Source of the DNA: Parascedosporium putredinis
Lineage: Eukaryota > Ascomycota > Sordariomycetes > Microascales > Microascaceae
DNA: 64,000 bases
Reading direction: 5' to 3'
NCBI GenBank assembly: GCA_949357655.1
Contig: CASHTG010000018.1
Span: 1-64,000, forward strand
Both the position numbers and the translations under genes were made by a program. A model generated the notes under the pieces. That model was given only the letters and a program-made list of their open reading frames with translations, searched no databases and had not been told where the DNA came from. Positions within the stretch are counted from its first letter, which is position 1. The number at the start of each line of letters is the position of its first letter. Of the stretch, positions 1 to 10,964 are shown piece after piece.

Positions 1-230
1 TAACCCTAACCCTAACCCTAACCCTAACCCTAACCCTAACCCTAACCCTAACCCTAACCCTAACCCTAACCCTAACCCTAACCCTAACCCTAACCCTAAC
101 CCTAACCCTAACCCTAACCCTAACCCTAACCCTAACCCTAACCCTAACCCTAACCCTAACCCTAACCCTAACCCTAACCCTAACCCTAACCCTAACCCTA
201 ACCCTAACCCTAACCCTAACCCTAACCCTA
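1..230. repeat. Telomere repeat tract (CCCTAA)n
   Basis: Uninterrupted 6-base repeat, about 38 copies of TAACCC on this strand, which is TTAGGG on the other. This is the usual telomere unit of filamentous ascomycetes, so base 1 is at or very near the physical chromosome end. The tract stops abruptly at CCCTAGGGTGATACC with no degenerate repeats before unique sequence. Confidence 0.99.
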
Positions 231-292
231 GGGTGATACCGCTGTAGGAGGTAACTACTTAGAGGCCAGCGATAACGATCTAACGACGCTGA

Positions 293-1437
293 TTACTCTC
301 CCGAAGGCCCAGCGATAATAGTACCAAGGCGCTCAGCCGTACCAAAGTTAGGAGAGCCGTCCGCATTCCAATTAACCTTTTTAGCTGCTGTGTACCGGTT
401 GCCGTCACAAGCACCGGCGCTGTTCGGAGTGGCGTGGTACACATTCCAGATCTCAGTGCCATCAGGAGACTGGAAGAAACTATTTGGAAATTTGTTAGTA
501 CTCCTGCTAAATCAAGAAGCCTAAGAGACACCCACCCATTATGGCCTGTACCATAGTTTCCGTTTGCAGAGCTAAAATTCGGGCCGGTCTTAGTCCAACT
601 GCTCGCCTCTGTAGGGTCGCCAGAGCCCTTATAGGTCAAAAGACCAAGTTGGTAGCTCGAAGTCCAACAAAAGCTGGCACTATAAGCTAAGAAAGTTTTG
701 CCACCATGATACATGGCCGCAGCGCCCTCGTTGACGGGGGTATCAACGGTTTCCCAACTAAGTGTCGGCTCAGAGAGGATCTTATAAGCGCCAATAGAGG
801 TAGGGGAGTTCATAGGAGCGATGCAGAGCGATTGCAGCCCTCTAGGGCTGAAGCACGAGTACACAAAGTACATTTTGTCCGGGAAGCGAAGAATTGTGCC
901 ATCAATGCCCCAGTGATCGGTTAGCTGAGCGGCGTAAGAGAAAGAGTCCCAAGGGGTAGCACCGCCTAGGAATAGTATATGAGAATCTTGCTTCTATCTT
1001 AAGTTGTAACTCTTCAGGTGACGTACCTTTAAGGACATGGCTTCGTTGTCCGTCTAGGTTAACATTTGTTCCGGCAGTGTAGTAGAAGTACCAGCTAGTA
1101 TATTATAAGCTTATAAAGTCTCATTCTCTCATATCATAGTTTTAATAGCTCACATTCCGCCAATGTAATGCAGCTCCGGAGCCCAAACATTACAGCATCG
1201 TGTAGAGTTATTATCAGTCCACATAATCTTTCTTTCGCCAGTCTTCAATCCCTCCAAGGTCTTCGCGCGAGTAATCTGTAAGTTAGTCCAGGTGGTCGTT
1301 GTGAGGTAGTAATAACCACCAGTGTAAACAACATGAGGGTCAGAGCCGTCAGGGTTCTTTAACGGGTTGCTGAACGAAGCTGCCGAGCAAACGCCCAGAA
1401 GACCGGCAACCGAAAGAACGATATGCGAGAGCTTCAT
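293..1437 (-). CDS. Secreted glycoside hydrolase family 43 (arabinofuranosidase/arabinanase-like)
   Basis: Reads as four exons, complement(join(293..479,536..965,1027..1094,1154..1437)), giving 322 residues. Each junction has a GT donor and AG acceptor and keeps phase; the last intron has a TACTAAC branch site. The N-terminus is a signal peptide (MKLSHIVLSVAGLLGVCSA). GH43 five-bladed propeller landmarks follow: the catalytic-base Asp in NPDGSDPHVVY, WAPELHYIGG, the Asp in HWGIDGTIL, and the acid Glu in the NEGAAAMYHGG region. It probably removes arabinose from plant cell-wall polymers outside the cell; the exact substrate is not readable. The stop codon lies about 63 bases from the telomere tract, yet I see no frame break, unlike the next three genes. 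The first intron acceptor is the least certain junction. Confidence 0.85.
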
Positions 1438-2172
1438 TTTGGTATGGGAATATATATAGCTGTAGTTGAAAGGATCCGTGAGCTGATTATCTCGACCGCT
1501 ACACTTAGGACACGGTGGGTGTTGCGGGCCTAATCTAGAACATAGAAAACACAGAAGAAAGGACTAGTATTTAACAACGCCAGCTTGACGACTCGATGGT
1601 AGAAGATGATTATAACCGTATAGATAGCGGGTTAAAGAATAAGACGGGGTGAAAGTGCTATTGGCGCGGGTCGCTTCAATACTACCCCGGACGGGATAAA
1701 GTGAATGTCACGTAATCATCCGGGGAATTTGTTCCCAGGAATAACCTTCCTTAGTAGACGCCTATACCCCCGCCTCTAGTGTTTCAAAGTTTCAAAGTGA
1801 TCAATTGATATTTAAGTTCAACTCTTCAACCCCCTAACCCACGCTGACATTTACTATACACTAACTACTAGTTACTAGGCGATCAAACAGGTGATATCCT
1901 CTTCTCATATCATTCCCTTTACTATGCTATAGTTATGAAAGAAGTATATATTATTAGGGTTAGCTATAAGAAGACGTGTCGCTCGCATTACCTATTCGGC
2001 CGCCATTATATTAAGGTAGGCAGCGAGTTCCATAACCTGAAGATATGCTACAGAAATAACTAGAGCATATAGTAGCTAGTATAAAAGACCTTCTATTTAG
2101 TGCGACTAGGATGCTAGCCCTTTACTGGTTTATTGCTAATCGACTTAATAGATGCGAACGATGATGGTATGA
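1438..2172. other. AT-rich spacer upstream of GH43
   Basis: Contains the GH43 promoter side (TATATATAG about 15 bases upstream of its start codon). No coding similarity was recognised on either strand. Confidence 0.6.
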
Positions 2173-3650
2173 ATGCGCCCAAGCGTTGAAAATATCATAA
2201 GAAACGATGCCTACCATAGCATGGGCGATGGTGCCAGCCTCGGGAGGAACAAGGGAGGGAAGGTTGGCCGGAGAGGTATCACGGGGACTGTGCTCGTAGT
2301 GAAGGTCGTATGCGCACTAGCGGAGCTCGGCGGTTCACTTGAGGAGGTGCACAGCGTTGCTCGTCTCGTTACTGAAAATCTTGCTTCAGTGGGGAGCTCA
2401 ATGGAGCATGTCCATGTTCCTGGGCGTGGACCGATGGAGGAGCTACTGCCAGCTGGCCAGGTTGAAATTGGGATGGGGATCCACCAGGAACCTGGTTGCC
2501 AAACCACCGGGGCTCAACTACCACAAATTGTGGGAATGATGTTGGCCCAAATTCTTGACATAAGCGACCCGGACCGTGGCTTCGTACAATTTCAGCCAGG
2601 AGACACAGTGGTACTCCTTGGAAACAATCTCGGAGGCCTTTCTGTCCTCGAACTAAATGGCGTTGTTGCGGAAGTGCTAAACCAACTGGAAAACGAATAC
2701 AACGTCGCGCCCGTGCGAATACTCTCTGGTTCATTTTTAACTTCACTTAACGGACTAGGGTTTAGCATCTCGATCTTACGCCTTTACGAAACCGGGTTGG
2801 GTAGCGGGAAGTCCCTCCTTGATTTAATCGATTTGCCGACGGAGGCGTCAGGATGGGGTGCACCTACTCTCAAAACCTACCAGCCATCAAAGCGAACTAT
2901 CTGCAATCACAGTCTAACTAGAGAAGTCAAACCCACGAGTAAGCTTACCATCGATGCTAAGAAAGCCTATACGGCGCTCAGAAGTGGTCTAGAGAAGAGT
3001 ATCGAAAGCGAACCCGAGACAACCCGCTACGATACTCAGGTGGGAGATGGAGACTATGGAGTGGGCTTGCGGCGAGGGGCGGAAGCTATCTTGACTATGC
3101 TAGACATCGAAGGCGAACCTGCTTCTTAAGATGTAGATGCAGTATAACTGATCCAATCCATTGTGTCAGCGGTGAGGGCAGCATAGATGGCACATCTGGG
3201 GTCATCTTCGCGATCTTTCCTGAACGCTCTAACGGCAGCTCTCCGCTAAAAGGATGGTGAAGTATCTATACCTAGAATGATAGGAGTTCAAATGTGGGCC
3301 GAACGCCTTTCAACCGCACTCGAGCATCTACGAAAGTACACACCTGCGGGCGTGGGTGATAGAACTCTGATAGACTCCCTGATACCTTTTGAGAACCTGA
3401 ACAAGCATGGGGACGTACAGCTCGCCGCCGATGAAGCGAAAAAGGGAGCCGACGCTACTGAAGATAAAGGCTAGCTTAGGTAGAGCTGTCTATGTTAGTG
3501 TAGAAGATAAGTGGATAGGTTAGGTATCCTAAATCGAGTAAACTAGAAATGTTGTGGGGGTCTATTACTAAGGATTTAGTAGGCAAGGTCCTAGATCCTG
3601 GAGCTTGGGGGCTCTAGGCCTTCTTAGGCGGGCTTGCTAATAGTCTCTGA
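2173..3650 (+). pseudogene. Dihydroxyacetone kinase remnant (DAK1/DAK2-type)
   Basis: The intact enzyme phosphorylates dihydroxyacetone with ATP in the cytosol. A 318-codon open stretch (2173..3129) covers the later part of the K domain (GRNKGGKVGRRG; the substrate-binding His region EHVHVPGRGP; the GDTVVLLGNNLGG turn) and the start of the ATP-binding L domain (DTQVGDGDYGVGLRRG). Similarity then jumps frame: 3150-3245, then 3277..3474 (WAERLSTALEHLRKYTPAGVGDRTL), then another frame at about 3466-3500, and finally the DPGAWGL family end at about 3590-3650 with an internal TAG. The first roughly 140 residues of the family are absent. Truncation, frame jumps and stops mark this as non-functional. 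Confidence 0.85.
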
Positions 3651-4740
3651 TTGTGAAAAGACAACCGTAGGATCAATGGAGGTATGGAATCATATGATGG
3701 ATTGCCCTTAGCTAGACGACCGACAATAGACTAGGTACCTACCCTTTACCAGTGATCAGAGCCTGCTGGCCGGTCGTATTTCCGGATACATAGATTCTGA
3801 GACGACGTTACACGAGAAGATATAACCTAAAAGACTATATGACTAAAACCTAGTAAGAAACTTTTCTACTTAACTTATTTATAGGTTTCTTGATCGTAGG
3901 CTGCTTACTAAAATAGGAAGGTGTGCCTATTAGGGGAAGCTACTAGATAGATGCTATCGCTTTATCAGACCTTGTGGAGGGCAAGTAGACATGCGGGGTG
4001 GAGTCAATCCTTATGAAAGATTTCATGCTTCCCTAGATAACCGATCGGATGGAGGCATCTATAGTCTACTCTCGGTACGAGGAGCATTCAACGAGAACGT
4101 AACCGATATACCCTATTAGGAATTATAACTCGCACTTTTATCTCGGGTATCTGTCGATGACTGGCAATGAAAAGGCTAACACTAGGTTAGTTATAAACGA
4201 AACTAGCGAAGATGGTCCCTGAAGGGCGGGGTAGTCGCTGGCCGCTGGGAATAGTGGGCTATTTCTATAGAGGAGGCCCTACCTAAAAGGGGGCAGGCGG
4301 AGCAAGATGGTGGAGAGCATGCTGACAATCTAGATCGGGGAACATATAAGCGATGCACTATACCGGAGCTGACAGCCACATCCTTTGCTACCCCTCATCA
4401 AGCACTTCGATTCCTGATGACATTTAGGGTAATCCTCCTTTACACCGCCTACCTTCGCGAAGGTCAATTTTGACGATATGAGACGGCCGGGCTGGAGAGT
4501 AAGTAGTGGATAGAGAGTCTTTCCTACCCTTATAAGGACATAATAGAGACAGCATAGATAAAGGCGCTTTACCGCGCTTTATAAGTAGAATCTTAAGTAC
4601 CCGAAAAGAAAGAAGCTATGCAAATATCATTTTAATCAAGTACTTCATCTGCTCGCGCCATAATCGATATGATGACAGATACCTCTACCTTCATCTACCC
4701 TCCCACTATATGAGAGGCCATCCTCCACATTTAAACACTT
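3651..4740. other. Spacer without recognisable genes
   Basis: About 1.1 kb with stops in all frames and TA-rich composition. I see nothing that resembles a protein, RNA gene or clear repeat. Confidence 0.5.
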
Positions 4741-6164
4741 CTCTCTTGTAAGATAGGGACTATGTCGGCGGAAAATGGATCTATAGAGCGGAAACTTTCC
4801 CAGTATATGACCCTGCAACGTCTAAGCTGATAGCTCACGTCGCCAACTTAGGTGTTGAGGATTTTAGAGAGGCCATCACCCACGCCTATGCAGCCTTTAA
4901 CGACTTTAAAGAATGTCGGAGTATGAGCGGTCTGTGCTGCTTTATCGGTTTGCAGAACTCGTCTATGCCAATTCAAAAGACCTAGCTGACATTTTGACAA
5001 TGGAAAATGGTAAAACCTTAGCTGAAGCGCAAACCGAGGTGGAATATGCCGCCACCTTCCTGATATGGTTTGCAGAAGAAGTAATCTGCTCCTATGGTGA
5101 TATTGTTCCTTCTCGACTCCCTGGAAGCACTAACTTTGTAGTTCGCTAACCTGTTGGTGTCTGCGCTATTATAGCACCCTGGAATTTTCCGTCCGCCATG
5201 ATCATGAGGAAGCTTGGCCCTGCACTGGCTGTAGGGTGTACAGTCGTCATCAAACCGCCAAGTGAAACCCCACTCTCCACCTTGCCTTAGTAGTGCTAGC
5301 GCAAGAAGCCGGGTTCCCTAAGGATGTTATTTAAGTTGTGCCGATCCGAGATCGCTCAGCAGTTGCGGAACTTTACACCCACCCATTGGTGAGGAAGGTT
5401 AGCTTCACTGGCTCTACGACCGTTGGAAAGTCAATCGCAGAAAAGGCCGCCGGAACCATGAAAAAGATCTCTATAGAGCTAGGCGGAAATGCCCTATATA
5501 TTGTTTTCAACGACTGCGATATCGACAAAGCGACGGATGGCGTATTAGCTTGCAAATTCCGATGCTTAGGGCTGACTTGTGGTTGCGCTAAAAGGCTACT
5601 TGTCCAACGCGATGTTCATGATACCTTTATAACCGCTCTCCTTAGAAAGATGAGGGGGTTTAAAGTGGGATCAGGGATGGATCCTACTGGTACCTATGGC
5701 CCTCTCGTGAACCGCGCTGCAGTTGAAAAGGTAAGGGGTCATATCAACGATGCCACGTATACGGGTGCGAAACTCATCTTTGGTGGCACTGTCCGGGATG
5801 ATCTCGGCGGATACTTCATCGAGCCAGCTCTTCTTACTGGCGCTACATGAGATATGTTAGTCGCTAGGGAGGAAACCTTTAGCCCCTCGAACCCGTCTTT
5901 ATATTTGATATAATCGACGAGGTTGTGAAAATGGCTAATGAGACTGACTCTGGGCTGGCTGGTTACGTCTTCTCAAATGACCTTAGGACGCTATGGCATC
6001 TAGCGAACGAGCTTGAAGTTGGCATGGTTGACATCAACACTAGTAAAATAAGTGCGGCGGAGGCGCCGTTTGGTGGTGTTAAGGAGTCTAGATTAAGTAA
6101 AGAGGGAAGTAAGTACGGTTTAGCGGACTATCAAATTTTGAAAAATATTGATATAAATTTGTAA
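4741..6164 (+). pseudogene. Succinate-semialdehyde-type aldehyde dehydrogenase remnant
   Basis: The family oxidises succinate semialdehyde (GABA breakdown) or similar aldehydes with NAD(P). Nearly full-length similarity is present in pieces: YVGGKW and the N-terminal cofactor fold (4758-4912, frame jump), LLYRFAELVYANSKDLADILTMENGK (4913..5149), APWNFP and KPPSETPLSTL (5150-5290), SFTGSTTVGKSI and ISIELGGNA (5338..5850, retaining the nucleophile Cys in GLTCGCAKR), and APFGGVKESR to the C-terminus (5925..6164). In-frame TAA at about 5147 and 5333 and TGA at about 5848 fit C-to-T changes; other breaks are single missing bases (about 5286 and 5880). Several conserved positions have also changed. 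Non-functional. Confidence 0.88.
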
Positions 6165-6869
6165 GCAACTTAGAAAAGCTCGCGGCTTCAACTTAACCTC
6201 TCGCTTAGGCTTTACTTTAAGGGATTAAACCGTCCATCTTATTCAAAACTTAGTTGATTTAAATAGTGGGTAGATCTCTTTACGTCGTCCTTATACAGGT
6301 TATATAAGACTAACCTCGCCGTCTCCCGGCCTTCGGGCAAGACGAAAAATAGATATGTGATTTTATAATAATTTATAGCCACTGCTATGTTACTCTCCTC
6401 GTTTATAGATGTTGGTTATAGAAGAAGTTAAAGAAGGGTATTCAGCTGGGATTTATTATATAGCTTAGTTAACTAAGCTACTTAATCAAAATGTTATTAA
6501 AGAATGATTAAAGTTTACTAAGTAATTAGAAAATTATTCACCCTTCGATAGATAGAAGCTAAGTGTTCATCCCACCCGCTATACCCGTAGACCTCGGAAG
6601 ACCTAGATATACTACTGATATAAGAACGGTTCCAAAATGTTTAGCTGTCGTTGATCATGAAATAGACATCTTTCTTTAACTTAGAACTTCCCTGTTATAT
6701 TAAGTAATTGTAAAAGTCCACTTCGAAGACGAGAATAGTTAAGCAACATCTAGTAAAAGCTAACGCGTTCAAAACCTATCCCTAGAGGACAGGCTATTCT
6801 AGGAATTGCTATCTATGATTATATCTCAACTCTATCATTATGTATAATATTACTAGCGTCAGGTTACTT
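6165..6869. other. AT-rich spacer without recognisable genes
   Basis: TA-rich, stop-dense sequence between two decayed genes. No feature supported. Confidence 0.5.
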
Positions 6870-7998
6870 TTATAGAGACGAGTATGTATAACATAATGGA
6901 CCAGCCTGGATGTCCATATAATCCTTAACCATTGGCTCGTTATCAGCGAGGGCCATGACGGGCATAGTATCGTCTATTGAGGCTGTGATAGTCTTCAGAG
7001 AGTCCTGGAACCCTGTATAGTCAGCCAGTCGAGTGGAATTTCGGCCCTGCCACTATAATGAGGATTAGCATAGGTGTAGGCACTGCCGATTACCACTGGG
7101 TCGCTCTTACCTTAGCCCAAGCACGGTCAACGTTCGCATGGTGTAGGAAAAACAATGGTTCATTAGGCGAGGTTGCGGGCCCCATATCGCCAAATATTAT
7201 GCTGTGGACTATAGGGTGGATGAGCATCTAGAGAGATATCGGCGCCGCTGCTGGGTAGAACCTACTTTGTGCATGTGGCAAGCCCTCGAGCATGTTCGCC
7301 ATGTCAGAGAACTTGTCAAAGGAGTAAATGGTGTTCATCGTCCGAGAGTTATATGCGCCTGCTTGCATGTCGCCAATGATGGGGTCGCCGTTTTCGTCAT
7401 TCCCCAGTCCTCCATTGAACTCCCGTGTGAAGCAATGGAGGCGGTTTCCCGTACGTTCATATCAGGCCAACCCATAGCCAAAGTTAGGTTGGTGTTAGCA
7501 AAGGGCCCATCAACTACGCAACGCTCAAAGCCAGGGACATTGCTGCCTGTGCGCCTGCCGTCACCACCAAACCCGGTGACAGGATCGAAGACAGGAGAGT
7601 GATATGTGTTCAAGGCGTCGGCATCGAGACTCCAGTCCCAGTATGGCTGAGTACCAGTAAAGCCGCATTCCGTACGCAGAAGATTTTCGTGTAGCTGTAG
7701 ATACCAGCGATGCCAGGGTAAAAGTTGGCCACGAAGTGGATGTCTGAGTTGAGAGCGAAGTGAGTATAGACTAGGTCGTCTAACCGCGTGGTTACCTCGT
7801 CAATCGCGGCGTACTTGGTTGAGGGAGCTTGCGCAAGCACACAGCGGCGCGGATATACTCAGCCTTCTCCGACGTTGTAAGCTCGCGCCACTCTTTTCGG
7901 ACAACTGGCTCGGTGCAGGTACTCTCAGCACGAGGGATAGCCGTCCCTAATGCAGTCCCTATAAGGGCGGTCGTGGCAACAACCATATATGACCACAT
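6870..7998 (-). pseudogene. Secreted tyrosinase-domain copper oxidase remnant
   Basis: Begins with a signal peptide (MWSYMVVATTALIGTALG, ATG at 7998). The CuA region reads through NSDIHFVANFYP and then, after a missing base near 7716, continues as PWHRWYLQLHENLL, then YWDWSLDAD and SPVFDPVTGFGGDG. The CuB motif FLHHANVDRAW lies at about 7120-7160 and the family end GPLCYTY at about 6875. Breaks: missing base near 7838 (CC to C), missing base near 7716 (CCC to CC), a TAG near 7230 and at least one more shift near 7080. The intact family oxidises phenols to quinones with two copper ions. The overall layout is complete, so loss of function looks recent. Confidence 0.82.
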
Positions 7999-9191
7999 CT
8001 TATAAATGTTGTCTGAAGTATGGTGGAGATGATTAATATGGGTACTAGCGTGAAGGTGGGTTTGAAGGAAGGGATCTGAACGAATAACCAGAGAGTTAAA
8101 ATAGCTATAGAGCGGTGTAAAACGAAGTAATTCAGAGTAAAACTTTATAACATTATCGTGATTTCTCTCTCTTTATATTAATATTATAGGTCCTACTCTC
8201 AGTTAGCAAAAAGGGCTCGCCCTTTTTATACGCATGATGGTGCTGGCCGGCCCACTCGTCTTGTTTGTGGCGGATCAAAGTGGCTCGTGAAACTATGCGA
8301 AGCTTGGCACGTTCGTGTTCGGTCGGTCCGCTTTGTTAGGCGGAACTTTTAAAGCTTCGGAACGGCCCACTGATAATAATCATAGGGTGTAAAGAGAAAT
8401 GTGCCGCTTTCCGTGTCTTTCAAAGGGGCGAAGTTCTCCACAGCGTTTTTCACATTGACTCTCCTCTATTGATCTCTAGCCGTTTTTGGAAAATCCCTCC
8501 GATGTCGTATTCAAGCATGAACGTCGCATTTTGGGGGCCGTAATGACAATGCAAGGCAGGAGCCCCTGTCCAATTTGGTTCTAGGATGAATACGGACTCC
8601 CGTGACCCCTATTTGCTTTTGTTAAAATCGCCGACAGAATTGCTCCCCTTCCTGCCAACTCCGAGCCGAAGCTAACTATTTTCCACTTGAAGTTTATCTC
8701 CTCCGCCGGATGCTGCTGATATGGCTGGATAGGTTAGACATAACTCCCTTGATTTCACTTCGCCGTATAGTTCAGCGACCGATTCTTCTATACAGGCTTC
8801 ATTGTAAATTTGAGATGAGAAATGTTTAAGCTGCAACTTAGGCCAGAAATAAGATTAGACTACAGACTATATTAAACTATTTGACGCGATTTTTCATGTA
8901 GATCTAGAACACTGAACCGGGAAATCTAAGCGTATTATCTATGAAGATAAAGGCGTGATATTTAAATAAGTATTAAGGAACTCTAGCTATACTATATTCT
9001 TACTTAGTAATCTAAGCAAGTTCTAGAGGATCTACATCCCATCGATAGAATAGAGGGCTATCAGTAGAAGACCGTTTTATAGATCCCAGGCCCTATAGTG
9101 GCGACATATCTTGTTTTATCTATTTTATTTAAGAAATAGGCGTAATTGCTGGGATAGAGCTTCGACGACACTACTCACGCGAACATATAGT
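7999..9191. other. Spacer; one unexplained stop-free stretch
   Basis: No gene assigned. On the minus strand from about 8610 down to 8450 there are about 50 codons without a stop and with protein-like composition, but no family recognised and no start codon; it could be a gene scrap. The rest is AT-rich. Confidence 0.4.
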
Positions 9192-10964
9192 CTAGTAGAC
9201 TGGTTCTGGTGACTGTTTTGGCTGTTCATCCTTTCCGTCTAACAGGCCATAATACCATGTCAAATCATGCCCGTCGTACTCCCTAACATGGAATCCATTT
9301 CCTAGATAGTTGAAGATGTTGCTAGATAGATAATCGAACTCATAGTCCTCGAACCTTGGACTTTGGAGAGCGGTGAGATAATGTAAGCGAGAGCCTGGCC
9401 ATAAGGTCGGCTTTCTAGTCTGATCGCCCGCTTTAAACCAGGAACTACACGGCCCTGTCCAGGCGGTGCGCGTCAAAAACATGTCGGCATGCTTGGTGAA
9501 ATCCTCTGCCGCCGAGCGCTTGACTTGAATCCTTTTGATATCTTCTAATTGCACCTTCTCAATGATCTGCAAGATGTACTTCGTAAAAGCCTCAATCATT
9601 GGGATGGCTGAACCGTGGCCCAGAGGTCCGTAGGGTGCGCTATACATGAAATAGTTGGGAACCTGTGGAAGATTGAGGCCAAGGTAGCCAACGGTATCGC
9701 CAGAATTGAAGTCGTCCTGAACATTCCTGCCATGCGCATACAGGGGGAAGAACGGTCTAAATGATGTATCGAAACCCGTGGCGCAAATAATGAGATCGGT
9801 CTCCTTGTGTTGGCCTTCAGCAGTCACAAATCCACTGTGCGTAACCATCCTGAGCTCTTTGGTTAATACATTCGTCTTCTTATGGCATAGGCTCTCGAGG
9901 AACCCATTACCAGGAGTCGGACGCCTGCAGCCGACGCCAAAATCCTTGGGCGTGATGGCATCTACAAGCTCTGGCTTGCCGGAGAGCTTTCGGATCATCT
10001 CCCTCTCTGAAAACTCTTTTGCCTCCTTTGCCTCCTCAGATCCGTTCACAACTAGACGAAATCGGGTGCTTAACTCGGATTCAATGGCCTTGCAATAAGA
10101 TAGGTAGAATCGTGGATCTTCTCTAAACCGGGCCTTGGTTTCTTCAGAGTAAAGAAAGTTGTTTCCGTCAGGTCCGGCGTACTTCGGTGCAAATCCCGCG
10201 GTTATCCACGTCGGTGAACGAATGACAATATCGAGCGATTTGACTTGGTCGATGATAGTTGGAGCAATTTGCACAGCTGAACTACCGGCACCAATAATAA
10301 GTACCCTCTTATCCTTTAGGTCGATCGAATCATCCCACTGTGCGCTATGAGCCTTCGGGCCGCGGAAGTCATGGAGGCCCTGGATTTCTGGCCATTTCCA
10401 GCTGTTAAGATGACCCCCATTGATAAAGAACTGACAATAGTCGTGGACCACTGTTGAGTCTTCAAGGCGCATAATGGAGACTTTCCACTGTCCTTGATCG
10501 TCAAGCCACTCTGCGCCGATAATTTTATGGTTGAATTTGACATGCTGCTCAAGGTTGTTGCTTATCGAGACGTTCTTCATATACTCCCAGATTTCCTTCG
10601 AGCTAGAGTAGTACTGGGACCAGTCCGGCTTCCTCTGCCAGCTATATTGGTAGGAAACACTTGGGATGTCGCATGCACATCCAGGATATCGATTCTCAAA
10701 CCAAGTCCCTCCAATGTCCGGGTTCTTCTCATAGACGGTAAGGTCGATATTCTGCGTGTGTGTCTGTATTGAGCGGGAAAAGTCGATGCCGGCGGCTCCC
10801 ATACCCATGAAAATAACTTTGATGCGTCGCTTTTCACCCATCAGAGACTCCTTGATCTTGTACTCGGACTCAGAGTCGTGGGCATTGTTGCTAGCAGGCG
10901 TAGTTGAGCTAACCGCAACGCCACTGAATCCATTCTTTGATGGCATAGGTGTTGAAACATGCAT
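9192..10964 (-). CDS. Baeyer-Villiger-type flavin monooxygenase (intact)
   Basis: Single exon, 590 residues, no break. FAD-binding Rossmann motif GMGAAG at about residues 52-57, with the typical YEKNPDIGGTWFENRYPGCACD block; Baeyer-Villiger fingerprint-like FRGPKAHSAQWD at about 183; NADPH-binding GAGSSA at about 205; ATGFDTSFRP in the C-terminal half. These define class B flavoprotein monooxygenases that insert oxygen next to a ketone to make an ester or lactone using NADPH and O2. The substrate is not readable. Two CGG-N2-CCG palindromes lie 260-295 bases upstream of the start. It sits tail-side of the CoA ligase, suggesting one pathway. The related gene at 45041-47171 is a paralogue. Confidence 0.93.
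   Translation of the reverse strand: MHVSTPMPSKNGFSGVAVSSTTPASNNAHDSESEYKIKESLMGEKRRIKVIFMGMGAAGIDFSRSIQTHTQNIDLTVYEKNPDIGGTWFENRYPGCACDIPSVSYQYSWQRKPDWSQYYSSSKEIWEYMKNVSISNNLEQHVKFNHKIIGAEWLDDQGQWKVSIMRLEDSTVVHDYCQFFINGGHLNSWKWPEIQGLHDFRGPKAHSAQWDDSIDLKDKRVLIIGAGSSAVQIAPTIIDQVKSLDIVIRSPTWITAGFAPKYAGPDGNNFLYSEETKARFREDPRFYLSYCKAIESELSTRFRLVVNGSEEAKEAKEFSEREMIRKLSGKPELVDAITPKDFGVGCRRPTPGNGFLESLCHKKTNVLTKELRMVTHSGFVTAEGQHKETDLIICATGFDTSFRPFFPLYAHGRNVQDDFNSGDTVGYLGLNLPQVPNYFMYSAPYGPLGHGSAIPMIEAFTKYILQIIEKVQLEDIKRIQVKRSAAEDFTKHADMFLTRTAWTGPCSSWFKAGDQTRKPTLWPGSRLHYLTALQSPRFEDYEFDYLSSNIFNYLGNGFHVREYDGHDLTWYYGLLDGKDEQPKQSPEPVY

Noticed and set aside
1..230. CRISPR-like array
   Set aside because: Spacerless six-base telomere repeat in a eukaryote.
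2173..6164. Kinase and aldehyde dehydrogenase as one metabolic operon
   Set aside because: Both are decayed and families are unrelated in pathway; adjacency is probably accidental.
9778..10837. Plus- and minus-strand open stretches inside monooxygenase 1
   Set aside because: Shadows of the intact 590-residue gene in other frames.
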